64,000 nucleotides of DNA from JACKOB01 sp024234575 (GCA_051208035.1 JBPJFZ010000007.1:186001-250000), one strand, 5' to 3'. Positions 8,686 through 17,411 are shown, numbered from the stretch's first letter. Notes: generated by a model not told the origin, from the letters alone. Translations and numbers: made by a program.

Positions 8686-9462
8686 TTATATTTCCGGGCT
8701 CGTTAAGGTAACTTGATACTTTTGTTCCAACGCTTTTAGTTTGCCCTCGTTGATTATAGATGTCAGAGCATCTTGAAACTTTTTGATGACCCAGTCTGGT
8801 GTTTGCTTGTTGAATGCATATGAGACATTGTCTTTATGGGCTATGGATGCAGTCACGAAATCCTCAGTATTTAAGCCAATTTCAGCAACCAAAGAAGAAA
8901 AATTTTCCCAATTATCTACGATGATATTCACGCGCCCGGCTGCCAACATTTTTAATGCAGAATCGGCGGTATTTGTGAAGAAAATATTGCTTTGTGGTAC
9001 GCCCAATAAGGTTAGATAGGAAGCACTGGCGTCATCCCTTACGGCGGCTGCTGTAATTGTCTTTTTGTTTACCAAGCCCTCTAAATCTATCTTTGGAACT
9101 TTCCGGGTAATAACATATGCGACGTTATCGAACACGGGACCAACCCACTTGAATTGCCCCTCGCGTTCGGGTGTTCGTGTAGTCAAAAATAGAACGGTAT
9201 TATCTAACGTTTTTAAGTAATTCATGCCACGAGCCCACGGTACTACCTGAAAACTCTTGCGAGTTTGCGCCGAGCCCACATTGTTAAGCATCATTTCGAA
9301 GAGTTCGACAGACAAGCCTGTCAGTTCGTCATTTTCGATGAACTGGTAAGGCGGCCAGATTTCGGTATAGATATGAAATTGGGGTAGCTCATCTGCCTTT
9401 GCAGCCGAGAAACTGAGCTTGATGAACAATATGAATAATGTTACTAAGCGAGTAAAAAGCAT
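8686..9462 (-). CDS. Periplasmic solute-binding protein, SBP_bac_3 (amino-acid type)
   Basis: Secreted protein of 258 residues with a clear signal peptide (about residues 1-22, ending 'SFSAAKA'). It has the family-3 opening 'YTEIWPPYQFIENDELTGLSVELFEMML' pattern and a two-lobe periplasmic binding fold. No permease or ATPase gene is adjacent. It is therefore probably one of the orphan binding proteins common in marine gammaproteobacteria, or a sensor component. The start at 9462 is preceded by a GAGAAAG element and places the signal peptide at the N-terminus. The ligand is unknown. Confidence 0.8.
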   Translation of the reverse strand: MLFTRLVTLFILFIKLSFSAAKADELPQFHIYTEIWPPYQFIENDELTGLSVELFEMMLNNVGSAQTRKSFQVVPWARGMNYLKTLDNTVLFLTTRTPEREGQFKWVGPVFDNVAYVITRKVPKIDLEGLVNKKTITAAAVRDDASASYLTLLGVPQSNIFFTNTADSALKMLAAGRVNIIVDNWENFSSLVAEIGLNTEDFVTASIAHKDNVSYAFNKQTPDWVIKKFQDALTSIINEGKLKALEQKYQVTLTSPEI

Positions 9463-9811
9463 AATCTTTCTCTGCAGCAGCGCAAGTACGAAGAGATACG
9501 CATCGCTTACTAAAAGAAAACCTAAAGAATAATCAAAGTTTAGTCCGTTAGTTAAATACCCGCCACTCATTAAGTGTGCTGAGCTTTCTAACGCCGAGTT
9601 TGCGGTAAGACTTATACCTGAAACTCCTAAGCAGTCTATTATTTATTGCCTGCGCAGGTGAGTCTGTGTCAGACGGTACCGGTGCACCGAGCCTTCGGTT
9701 TTTGTCATCGGTTTGTGATAGATACTTATTCTTGGCATGATTGTGAACAAAAGTCGTGGAGTAGGGTCAAACGATTTTAAAATTATCACGGGTATGCAGG
9801 AGTGAGCAGCA

Positions 9812-10519
9812 ATGTCTGGGGAAATATCTGATTTTAAAGGCTTTCCGGTAGAGTTTTTTACGTTTTTTGAAAAGCTAAAACAGAATAATAATCGTGAATG
9901 GTTCACCGAGAACAAGCCCGCATATGAAGAATATGTGGTGGCACCCATGCAGTCGTTTATTGTGACGCTCGAGCCGAGACTCGTTGGTATTTCTCCGCAT
10001 TTTATTGCCAGTCCCAAAAAAGTCGGCGGCTCAATGTTCCGGATTCACAGGGATGTCCGTTTTGCGAAAGACAAGCGGCCATACAAAGAGCATGCCGCTT
10101 GTCAGTTTCGGCATGAAGCAGGTAAGGATGCACATGCACCGGGATACTATTTACATTTGGCAACAGACGGTGTTGTGGCGGGAGCCGGTGTATGGTTGCC
10201 TGCAGCTGATAAACTCTTAAAAATCAGGCAGCGGATCGTTGATAAAGCGTCTCTTTGGCAGCAAGTTCTGGAGGCTGGCGAAATGAGAGTCTTTGTCGAA
10301 GGTATTGAAGGAGAAACCCTTGTGCGTCCACCGAAAGGTTTTTCAGTAGAAGAAAGGCACCTTCAGGATATTAAGAGAAAGAGCTTTATAGTAAAGCGTC
10401 GATTTTCTTTGCAGCAAGCGCAGTCTGCTGAATTTCTGAGTGAGGTTGCTGACACATACCTCTCAGCGGCACCGCTAATGCGCTTTCTTTGTGCCGCTGT
10501 GGAGGTTTCGTATGATTAG
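9812..10519 (+). CDS. DUF2461 (TIGR02453) family protein
   Basis: Cytoplasmic protein of 235 residues. The opening 'FKGFPVEFFTFFEKLKQNNN' plus 'EWFTENKPAYEE', and then 'FRIHRDVRFAKDKRPYKEH' and 'GYYLHLATDG', are diagnostic of the DUF2461 family, whose biochemical role is not established. Length is typical. The start ATG follows 'GAGTGAGCAGCA'. It is convergent with ugd. Confidence 0.85.
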   Translation: MSGEISDFKGFPVEFFTFFEKLKQNNNREWFTENKPAYEEYVVAPMQSFIVTLEPRLVGISPHFIASPKKVGGSMFRIHRDVRFAKDKRPYKEHAACQFRHEAGKDAHAPGYYLHLATDGVVAGAGVWLPAADKLLKIRQRIVDKASLWQQVLEAGEMRVFVEGIEGETLVRPPKGFSVEERHLQDIKRKSFIVKRRFSLQQAQSAEFLSEVADTYLSAAPLMRFLCAAVEVSYD

Positions 10520-10581
10520 ACTCAGGCTAGTGTTTTCTAGCACAATGGTTTTGCCCTTAGTTTAGGATAACGGCAAAACGC

Positions 10582-11925
10582 TTAAGCCTGGTGTCGAATG
10601 CTATCGCCTCGGCCTATGGCGTAATAAGTATAGCCGCGCCTTTTCATCATCTTTGGGTCAAACAAATTACGACCATCGATGACGACTTTAGATTTCAATG
10701 TCTCGCCAATTACATCGAAATCCGGTGCCCGGAATTGGTTCCACTCAGTGCAGATGATTAATGCTTCGCTCCCGGTTAAGCAGGCCTCCTTGGTGCCCAT
10801 CAGCAAAAGATTATCGTTGTTACCATAGATTCTTTGGCACTCATCCAGTGCTTTGGGGTCATAGGCTTTTACTCGAGCCCCGGCTTTCAGCAAGCTTTCA
10901 ATCAGCACCCGGCTAGACGCTTCGCGCATATCATCCGTGTTGGGTTTGAAGGCTAGCCCCCATACTGCAAACTGTTTACCTTTCACGTCGCCATGAAAGT
11001 GTTCCAGCACGTGTTCGAAGAGTTTCGTTTTTTGCCTGGCGTTAACGCGTTCTACTGCTTCAAGAATACTGGGTTTGTAGTCAGCTTCATTGGCAGAACG
11101 AATCAGAGCTTGTACATCTTTGGGAAAACACGATCCACCGTAACCACAGCCCGGATAGATAAATTGATAGCCAATGCGGGGATCAGACCCGATACCCTGG
11201 CGTATCATCTCGATATCGGCACCGAATATTTCCGCGAGATTAGAAATCTCGTTCATAAATGAGATTTTAGTCGCCAGCATGCAGTTGGCCGCATACTTGG
11301 TGAGTTCGGCGGAGCGCACATCCATAAAGATTATTTTGTCGTGGTTACGATTAAAAGGCGCATAGAGTTCACGCATCAATTCTTTTACTTCTTCGTTGTC
11401 GGTGCCGATAATAATTCGGTCTGGCTTTTTGCAATCATTGACCGCATCGCCTTCTTTTAAAAATTCAGGGTTAGAAACCACGTCAAAGCTAAGATCTGAA
11501 GATCGGTCTTGTAATACAGCTGATATTTTTTGTTTGACCTTGTCCGCCGTACCAACGGGTACGGTGGACTTGTTTATGATGACCTTGTAGCTTTGCATAT
11601 AAGTGGCAATGGTCTCGGCGACAGTCAGTACATATTTCAAATCCGCTGATCCATTTTCATCGGCGGGTGTGCCAACCGCCACACAGAGTATTTCGCCATG
11701 TTTAACGCCGTCTTCAGCGGATGTGGTAAAAACTAAACGGCCCTGTTCTACGTTTTCCTTAACCAACGGCACCAAGCCTGGCTCGTAGATTGGGATGATG
11801 CCTTTGTTCAGGTTGTCGACTTTTTTCTCGTCCACGTCAACACAAACGACTTTATGTCCAACTTGTGCTAATACTGCCGCCTGAACTAACCCTACGTAGC
11901 CAATACCAAAAACAGTCACTTTCAT
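10582..11925 (-). CDS. ugd: UDP-glucose 6-dehydrogenase
   Basis: Oxidises UDP-glucose to UDP-glucuronate with NAD, supplying an acidic sugar for surface polysaccharide. The 447-residue protein has the Rossmann motif GIGYVG (7-12), 'VGTPADENGSADL', the 'SNPEFLKEG' motif and the active-site Cys266 in GYGGSCFPKD. The length is normal. It sits at the edge of the polysaccharide locus. Unlike other units of this locus, I found no GG-N10-GC promoter upstream, so it may be expressed independently. The start is an ATG following a GGTGTTCCC stretch. Confidence 0.95.
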   Translation of the reverse strand: MKVTVFGIGYVGLVQAAVLAQVGHKVVCVDVDEKKVDNLNKGIIPIYEPGLVPLVKENVEQGRLVFTTSAEDGVKHGEILCVAVGTPADENGSADLKYVLTVAETIATYMQSYKVIINKSTVPVGTADKVKQKISAVLQDRSSDLSFDVVSNPEFLKEGDAVNDCKKPDRIIIGTDNEEVKELMRELYAPFNRNHDKIIFMDVRSAELTKYAANCMLATKISFMNEISNLAEIFGADIEMIRQGIGSDPRIGYQFIYPGCGYGGSCFPKDVQALIRSANEADYKPSILEAVERVNARQKTKLFEHVLEHFHGDVKGKQFAVWGLAFKPNTDDMREASSRVLIESLLKAGARVKAYDPKALDECQRIYGNNDNLLLMGTKEACLTGSEALIICTEWNQFRAPDFDVIGETLKSKVVIDGRNLFDPKMMKRRGYTYYAIGRGDSIRHQA

Positions 11926-12048
11926 GGGAACACCTGCTTATAAATAATGTGATAAAAATGTTTTCCTGTATGCGATCGTCAATCGAGACATCTCGGCAAC
12001 AGAAGCTTTTGCTTACAAATATGTTCTATCCAACGTTGCCGCCAGAGA

Positions 12049-13500
12049 TCACCACTTCCAATAGGCTGGCGTGAGCTGCAACATCACTTGGTTGTTACTG
12101 TTGTCATACCAGTTGCGACCTGATTTCCCTGATGACTTAATAAACGTCACTAACTCCGGGTAAGCTTTACCGATATCAGTTTGCTCAGTAGGCGGCCTCC
12201 AGTTTTCTGGCATAATGAGGCCGAAGGGGTAGCCCTGATCATTTTGAAACGCCATGCCTGAAAGAATAAGTTGTTGGGTTTGGTGCACGTAAAGGTAAGG
12301 TGAAAAGGGAGCAGTGCTAGCGGTCGAAGGATCGACGGGGCTATCGAGTTGAATAGAAAACTGGAATTTGTGCCCCTGTGTCAGAGGAATCGCCGCTTCG
12401 GTATTGACAAAAGAGCTTCCCTCATAAGGTGTCCAAAGCTCACTAGTATTGCTGAGCAATTGCAGGTTAATGTTTCCTGAAAAGACACTCTCCTGGGATA
12501 ATTCGCTCATCATCATGCCGCCATTAGGAGCGAATACTTTCGTGTTAGCCAGACCGCCGACCGATCCGAAAGTCATTGCCAGCCCCCAGTCCAAATCGAA
12601 AAGCGCCCCTTTGGCGACGAGATAGCCTTCACCAAAAACATCGACAATTTTCCCGTATTTGTTGTAGCCGTAGGCTATACGGTAGGCAACGACCAGGTCA
12701 TTGAAGTCATAATCTCCGCGGCTAGGAAAACGGTCTTCAAAGGCAGAAAGATAAAATCCGCTAGCGCTGGGGAAATAAGCAGTACTGGCTTTGCTCAGGT
12801 CTGTATCACTGGGTGAGATCACCAGTGGTGCTTCTTGTTGACCGGCGGCAACTTGATCAAGATAGGCGGCATCTTCTGCCGAGACAATCGCGACATCTTC
12901 ATAGCCATTTGAATAGTCATAAAAGGCTTCAGGATCTCCGAGCTGAACATTGGTATCCAAGAAATTGATATAAAGTGTAATCGCGGTCGCCTGTCCTAAT
13001 TCTTGCGGAACGCTGACGTAAACTGTGGCATCAAAGTCTGAGCCATAGATACCGCTGGTAGAGTTGCTGGTTATTCGACTGGAGCCGGTGTCGCCAATTA
13101 ATGTGAAATAAGTGCTTCGGCTCGTATTGCCCTTTGTCGCGAGCAAGCTTTGGGTTTGCGTCCAATACTCGGTGAAGGTTGAAATTTTCCCATCAATAAC
13201 TGCTTCTAAACGTAGTTGTGCAATTGATACACCCTGCGACGAAGCTTTTTCTGTGCCATTGGCCGCCTCGTTAACATCTATGGCAAATGCCAGCGCGCCA
13301 TTATTGTCTTGTCGAAAGGCTTCGATATCGGCGGATGTTAAATCTTGTCCATTTCCAGAGACGTCGAAAACGTTGATCACACCCTTGCCGTTAGCCGGTA
13401 TCACATCCGTGAGTCTCTTTGATACCACTGAGGCGGCAGAGGGCGAGGCGATTGTCAGGCAAATCAACGCGGCACTTAGGTTGATGAAGTAAGTTCTCAT
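12049..13500 (-). CDS. LruC domain-containing secreted protein
   Basis: Exported protein of 483 residues with a signal peptide (about 1-23, 'SPSAAS'). The C-terminal half carries the LruC/DUF4842 pattern: 'YFPSASGFYLSAFEDRFPSRGDYDFNDLVV' seen around residues 240-275, with many aspartates suggestive of a metal-binding beta-sandwich. LruC is named after a Leptospira outer-membrane-associated protein; the function is unknown. The start overlaps the stop of the preceding lipoprotein gene (ATGA, 4 bp), so the two are co-translated. Both lie behind a sigma-54-type promoter of the polysaccharide regulon. A matrix or surface protein co-produced with EPS is a reasonable inference. Confidence 0.85.
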   Translation of the reverse strand: MRTYFINLSAALICLTIASPSAASVVSKRLTDVIPANGKGVINVFDVSGNGQDLTSADIEAFRQDNNGALAFAIDVNEAANGTEKASSQGVSIAQLRLEAVIDGKISTFTEYWTQTQSLLATKGNTSRSTYFTLIGDTGSSRITSNSTSGIYGSDFDATVYVSVPQELGQATAITLYINFLDTNVQLGDPEAFYDYSNGYEDVAIVSAEDAAYLDQVAAGQQEAPLVISPSDTDLSKASTAYFPSASGFYLSAFEDRFPSRGDYDFNDLVVAYRIAYGYNKYGKIVDVFGEGYLVAKGALFDLDWGLAMTFGSVGGLANTKVFAPNGGMMMSELSQESVFSGNINLQLLSNTSELWTPYEGSSFVNTEAAIPLTQGHKFQFSIQLDSPVDPSTASTAPFSPYLYVHQTQQLILSGMAFQNDQGYPFGLIMPENWRPPTEQTDIGKAYPELVTFIKSSGKSGRNWYDNSNNQVMLQLTPAYWKW

Positions 13501-14006
13501 AATGTCAGCTCTCCGTAAATTGTCTCAAAGTCGCCGGTAATACCGAAAAGTTCGTAATTAAGACTTGGCTGCGCGATTGGTACGCTGACGTCTAGCTGGA
13601 CGGTGTATTCATCTCCTTCCAGGGTGGGAATGACTTCACCTAAAAATACCGGCGAGAATGGGTTGTCATAAACTTTCAGGAAAAGCCGAGGCTCAATAAT
13701 GATGTCGTAGGGCACCATGATTGTGATGGACTTGTTTTCGAATACCGCAATCTCAATGCCGGCTTCATTTGGATTATCCGCGAGCGCCTCACCGACTGTG
13801 GCGCCAATGATCTCTGTATACGGCGTTAGCGTGCTTTCGAGTTGCTGACTGGCAGTAATTTCAGCCACTGGCAGGGTAATGCTCACCGGATTGCTATTCG
13901 CCCCGCCACAGCCTGATAAAGGCAGCAGTAACGTGAGGGCTGCTGCAAGAAATGGTGCGCGTGGGGGCCAATGAAAAATATGTGATAGGGGCCTGCATGT
14001 TTGCAT
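13497..14006 (-). CDS. Lipoprotein, function unknown
   Basis: 169-residue protein with a signal peptide ending in a lipobox 'LPLSGC' (Cys about 33), so it is expected to be lipid-anchored. The rest is predicted beta-rich ('EYTVQLDVSVPIAQPSLNYELFG' region) with no family I recognise. The RBS AAAGGAG is about 9-10 nt before the ATG. It is the first gene of a two-gene unit with the LruC protein (4-bp overlap). A GG-N10-GC promoter lies 35-50 bp upstream, with a TTGCA-N3-TGCAA-like site beyond it. Confidence 0.75.
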   Translation of the reverse strand: MQTCRPLSHIFHWPPRAPFLAAALTLLLPLSGCGGANSNPVSITLPVAEITASQQLESTLTPYTEIIGATVGEALADNPNEAGIEIAVFENKSITIMVPYDIIIEPRLFLKVYDNPFSPVFLGEVIPTLEGDEYTVQLDVSVPIAQPSLNYELFGITGDFETIYGELTL

Positions 14007-14040
14007 TGTGAATACTCCTTTGTGTAGTTAAGAGTAATTC

Positions 14041-14056
14041 AGCAAGACTTAGGCCA
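14041..14056 (-). promoter_or_regulatory. Sigma-54-type promoter for lipoprotein/LruC unit
   Basis: Read on the minus strand: TGGCC, N6, TTGCT, with exact GG-N10-GC spacing (consensus TGGCACG-N4-TTGCW). A transcript would start near 14030, just upstream of the ATG at 14006. It is one of eight similar sites in this locus. Confidence 0.7.
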
Positions 14057-14108
14057 TAATTATAAGTCTAATAAAAACAGTAAGTTATACTTAGTTCTGT
14101 TCTCCTGT

Positions 14109-14121
14109 ATGCAAATTGCAA
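14109..14121. promoter_or_regulatory. LuxO/SypG-type enhancer site
   Basis: ATGCA-AAT-TGCAA, 12 of 13 positions of the TTGCA-N3-TGCAA palindrome I recall for LuxO. It sits about 54 bp upstream of the minus-strand sigma-54-type promoter. An identical 13-mer occurs at 15256-15268. Confidence 0.6.
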
Positions 14122-14162
14122 TGCATTTGGAGACGTAGCTTGCGTGTAACTGTTAGACCGGA

Positions 14163-15104
14163 TTAAGGGCGTAGCACGAGATCATCAAGGTCTAGTATTA
14201 ACGCGTCATTTTGTCCGGCAACAAAAAAGACAACGCGAACAATGCTGTTTGTTAGTAGTCGGTCTCCTGAGGGGTTGCGAATATGCAGCAGAGGAACGCA
14301 GAAGCTTTGCCACTGTGTCGAGATGGAAAACTGAGCGTGAAACCGTGTTTGATAGTCATGAGATGCCCGATCATCAATACGCGTATGCAGCTCGGCCGAA
14401 TTGGATAGCCTGCTCTTAAAGCAGAGTTGGGTGAACATGGACCAGTCAATATCCGGATTGACGAATGTCACCCCCGACCAGCCTGAATGCTTGATTTCGG
14501 TTCTTAAAAAGCGATCAGCGCCGTCTTCTGTCGTCTTTAGGAAAAAGCGTTCTTGTGATGCCGGCTCCCAAAAGTCGATATCCTGGTCTTCTGAAAAGGT
14601 CGTAAGTATCGGCATTCGTTGGTGCAGGCGGTAAAGGTTGGTTGCATGGCTGACAAGAGGGATTGTACTAAATGACATTAATACCAAAGCCAGAGCAATA
14701 ACGATTTGGCGGAACGGGTGGAGGGTAAGATAAGCAAAGGCAATCAATACGCCGGAGGCTCCCCAAAGCAAATCTTCATAGCTTCGGGTTCGACCAACGA
14801 GGGGTTGCACAAGCTCAATGGCGATGAGAATAGAAAAACTGAAAAGTATTGCTAGCCATCGATACCGGGATATCCACTTTGGCAGGTAGGTAAAAAGAGT
14901 AGTTAAGAGTGAGCAAAGTAATACACCTGCGGGAAAATGCAGGGCATTCATCGCCGCGTTTATGAGGTAATGATAAGGCAAATTATGGGTGGGGATAAAT
15001 GCCATCGTACCGAGAGCGACTAACACTAAAAAAATCAATGTGCTCCGTTTAGGAGAGAATCTCAAATGCTTATCATCATGGTTTCGGTGATTGATTGACG
15101 TCAT
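14163..15104 (-). CDS. VanZ-like membrane protein with C-terminal soluble domain
   Basis: 313 residues. The N-terminal ~150 carry four or five hydrophobic helices with VanZ-like signatures ('ALHFPAGVLLC', 'IAIELVQPLVGR'). The C-terminal ~150 ('DIDFWEPASQERFFL' onward) look like an exported beta-sandwich resembling CIA30/carbohydrate-binding folds, ending 'NDALILDLDDLVLRP'. This would place a putative binding domain in the periplasm. A sigma-54-type promoter lies 70-85 bp upstream in the divergent region shared with a glycosyltransferase gene, linking it to EPS production. The exact role is unknown. The RBS before the ATG is weak. Confidence 0.7.
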   Translation of the reverse strand: MTSINHRNHDDKHLRFSPKRSTLIFLVLVALGTMAFIPTHNLPYHYLINAAMNALHFPAGVLLCSLLTTLFTYLPKWISRYRWLAILFSFSILIAIELVQPLVGRTRSYEDLLWGASGVLIAFAYLTLHPFRQIVIALALVLMSFSTIPLVSHATNLYRLHQRMPILTTFSEDQDIDFWEPASQERFFLKTTEDGADRFLRTEIKHSGWSGVTFVNPDIDWSMFTQLCFKSRLSNSAELHTRIDDRASHDYQTRFHAQFSISTQWQSFCVPLLHIRNPSGDRLLTNSIVRVVFFVAGQNDALILDLDDLVLRP

Positions 15105-15172
15105 CGTATCTCGCTATCTACATAAAAAAATCAGAGGGTTAACACCTAAACATTGAATGGGTCATATTACAC

Positions 15173-15188
15173 AGCATGAATTGTGCCG
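15173..15188 (-). promoter_or_regulatory. Sigma-54-type promoter for the VanZ-like gene
   Basis: Minus strand: CGGCAC, N6, TGCT with GG-N10-GC spacing, close to the TGGCACG-N4-TTGCW consensus. The predicted start is near 15162, with the gene starting at 15104. Confidence 0.7.
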
Positions 15189-15242
15189 AATTCATTAAAG
15201 TGATCCGTCTATTCATTCCTTGCGATAGCTGACTACCTTGGA

Positions 15243-15268
15243 TTGCATTATGGCAATGCAAATTGCAA
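15243..15268. promoter_or_regulatory. Tandem LuxO/SypG-type enhancer sites in divergent region
   Basis: Two overlapping or adjacent elements: TTGCA-TTA-TGGCA (15243-15255, 11/13 match) and ATGCA-AAT-TGCAA (15256-15268, 12/13). They lie between two divergent sigma-54-type promoters, about 55-70 bp from each. Confidence 0.65.
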
Positions 15269-15328
15269 ATAGCTGTCTTAGAGGAGTGGCAACTGAAACT
15301 ATCCTATTGAAATAGAGTGATTTTAAGT

Positions 15329-15344
15329 TGGCCCATCGTTTGCA
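15329..15344 (+). promoter_or_regulatory. Sigma-54-type promoter for GT4 gene
   Basis: TGGCCCATCGTTTGCA: TGGC and TTGCA with exact GG-N10-GC spacing. A start near 15354 agrees with translation from the ATG at 15375 rather than from the earlier in-frame ATG at 15351. Confidence 0.75.
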
Positions 15345-15374
15345 TTATTCATGTCAGATAAAGGAGATGTGAAG

Positions 15375-16364
15375 ATGAAGCGTACCGTTTTTTTGTTTTT
15401 AGATAGTCGAGGAATGGGGGGCGTTGAAACCCATGTGTTAACCTTAGCCAGAAGTCTGCGGCAGCGAGGCGATCATGTCGTTGTGTTGTTTTGGCAGCGC
15501 TATGGTGCGCACCCAATGATTCCCGAATTGGTGAGTGAGGGCATCTCATTCAAGTTACTGAAGGGGAAATTCAGCCATCTTTTGCAACTATTGTATCGCA
15601 ATCCACACAGTGTTCTGCACACACATGGATACAAGGCCAATATACTCGGTCGAATGGCTGCGGCGCTGCTATTTAGGCGCTGTGTCAGCACCTTTCACAA
15701 TGGGGACTTGGGGGAGGGTAAATTGCGTCTGTATACCTGGCTAGATTTAGCTTCGGCTTTTATGTCTAAAAATATTGCGGTTAGTCAGGAGATTTCACAA
15801 CGCATTTTTGCCAAGAACCGGTTGATCCCCAATTATGTTCGTTTACCCAGTCTCAGCGTGGCCCCGCGGCGATGTGCCATTGCTTTTGTCGGCAGGCTGG
15901 AACAGGTAAAGCGAGCAGATCGCTTTATCGACTTAGCACGGCGGTTTCCGTCCCATGAGTTTCATGTTTACGGAGAGGGGTCGCAACGCCTGTCATTGCA
16001 AAGCAATAGCCCTAAAAATGTGCAATTTCGAGGGTTTGTGGCAGATATGGCGGGAGTATGGCGCAACATTGATCTAATGATTATCTGCTCGGACACCGAA
16101 GGCTTGCCACTGTGTGCCTTAGAGGCGATGTCTTACGAGGTTCCGGTTGTAGCTAGACCTGTAGGAGATTTGCCCGTTTTAATCAATGATGGGGTCAATG
16201 GCTACATTCGAGACAGCAATGATGAGTTGGCAGAGGGTATTGCTCGTTGGTTGGCTCTGACGCCATCTCAAAAGCAAGTGGTACGACAAAATGCAAGACA
16301 AACCATAGGGGAGCACTTTTCGGAAGAACGTTGTCTTTCTGCACTGCTGACTGAATATTGTTAA
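15375..16364 (+). CDS. Glycosyltransferase family 4
   Basis: GT-B fold enzyme that would add a sugar to the lipid-linked repeat unit in the cytoplasm. About 329 residues. The N-terminal domain begins 'FLFLDSRGMGGVETHV' with the acceptor-loop GGVE. The C-terminal Glycos_transf_1 part has 'FVGRLEQVKRADRFIDLA' and the nucleotide-sugar motif 'EGLPLCALEAMSYEVPVVA'. The start at 15375 has AAGGAG 9-10 nt upstream. It is driven by a sigma-54-type promoter at 15329-15344 and followed 66 bp later by a diguanylate cyclase gene, probably in the same transcript. Confidence 0.9.
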   Translation: MKRTVFLFLDSRGMGGVETHVLTLARSLRQRGDHVVVLFWQRYGAHPMIPELVSEGISFKLLKGKFSHLLQLLYRNPHSVLHTHGYKANILGRMAAALLFRRCVSTFHNGDLGEGKLRLYTWLDLASAFMSKNIAVSQEISQRIFAKNRLIPNYVRLPSLSVAPRRCAIAFVGRLEQVKRADRFIDLARRFPSHEFHVYGEGSQRLSLQSNSPKNVQFRGFVADMAGVWRNIDLMIICSDTEGLPLCALEAMSYEVPVVARPVGDLPVLINDGVNGYIRDSNDELAEGIARWLALTPSQKQVVRQNARQTIGEHFSEERCLSALLTEYC

Positions 16365-16430
16365 AAAATAATCTGCCTTAATTGAAGTGTGATAGATAAA
16401 TTTTACTAACGCCTACGGAGTATCGATATT

Positions 16431-17411
16431 ATGCCGTTTTCGATAGCTGATTTTACTGAAATAACAAATACATTCGTACGCAGTCGTCGTGCTCAATTTC
16501 CTGTTTTATTAGTTGATGATGACTTGGTTTTTAGGGAGTTGGCCAGTGTCTATCTGGAAGATGCAGGCTACGAGGTGTTGGCTGTCGATAGCGTTGCGGC
16601 GGCTCATAGTGTTTTAGCAAAAAGAAATTTTCCGATTATCATGGTGGACTGGATGATGCCTGGCGTTGACGGCATAACGTTTTGTCAACAGCTCAGAAAA
16701 GAAAACCAGCCTTATCGCTACATCATGATGTTGTCTAGTAAAAATGATGGCGATGAAGTAGTGCAAGGCCTGACGGCAGGGGCCGACGATTATATTATTA
16801 AAGGCGGACGAAAATCAGAGTTAATTGCGCGTTTAGATTGTGGCGTTCGCGTGCTTGCCCAGCAAGTATTGCTTGAGCAGCAGAAAATTGAAATATTGCG
16901 GAAATCGCAGTCAGATCATCTGACGGCCACCTATAATCGTGGTTATTTAATGGAGCACTTACCGCGAGAGATTGTGCGCTCGTCACGGTATGAGAAGTCT
17001 TTTAGCATCATTCTTTGTGATATTGATTTTTTTAAGAAAATTAACGATGAGTATGGGCATTTGGGCGGCGACCATGCCTTGGTGACATTTGCTAATGTGC
17101 TGGAGTTTTCCTTGCGTAAGGATATAGATTGGGTTGCACGCTATGGCGGAGAAGAGTTTGTGGTTGTGTTACCTAATACGGATCATTTGCAAGCCATGGT
17201 CGTGGCCGAGAAGCTTAGAGCAAACGTTGAAGCCGCCTCGACAACCTGGGAAGGAAAAACCATCGCAATGACGGCTAGCTTTGGCGTCGCGTCAAGCACA
17301 CCACAATACCCGGTAACGTCGGCAGATGCCTTGTTGGCTTTGGCAGATAAGCGTCTTTATAAGAGTAAGAGGGCTGGCAGAAACTGTTGTTTTGGTGAGC
17401 CTTTGGTGTGA
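16431..17411 (+). CDS. Response regulator diguanylate cyclase (REC-GGDEF)
   Basis: Makes cyclic di-GMP from two GTP under phospho-relay control. 326 residues. The receiver domain (about 24-140) has acidic pocket DDD (29-31) and phospho-acceptor Asp73 in 'VDWMMPG'. The GGDEF domain (about 155-322) has the active site GGEEF at 239-243. The inhibitory I-site RxxD is not canonical: the four residues at that position read KDID. This suggests weak or absent product inhibition. It lies directly downstream of a glycosyltransferase in the EPS locus, so a local role in switching on EPS or biofilm is likely. Confidence 0.92.
   Translation: MPFSIADFTEITNTFVRSRRAQFPVLLVDDDLVFRELASVYLEDAGYEVLAVDSVAAAHSVLAKRNFPIIMVDWMMPGVDGITFCQQLRKENQPYRYIMMLSSKNDGDEVVQGLTAGADDYIIKGGRKSELIARLDCGVRVLAQQVLLEQQKIEILRKSQSDHLTATYNRGYLMEHLPREIVRSSRYEKSFSIILCDIDFFKKINDEYGHLGGDHALVTFANVLEFSLRKDIDWVARYGGEEFVVVLPNTDHLQAMVVAEKLRANVEAASTTWEGKTIAMTASFGVASSTPQYPVTSADALLALADKRLYKSKRAGRNCCFGEPLV

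Noticed and set aside
9685..9705. Short hairpin ACCGA / TCGGT followed by T4
   Set aside because: The stem is only 5 bp and no plus-strand gene ends upstream of it.
10548..10579. Inverted repeat GTTTTGCC / GGCAAAAC between convergent genes
   Set aside because: The loop is long (about 16 nt) and no T-tract follows on either strand, so it was not listed as a terminator.
11926..12048. Possible sigma-54 promoter before ugd
   Set aside because: I looked for GG-N10-GC on the minus strand and for a TGCAA palindrome and found neither. A TTGACG -35-like sequence is present but no convincing -10, so no promoter is listed.
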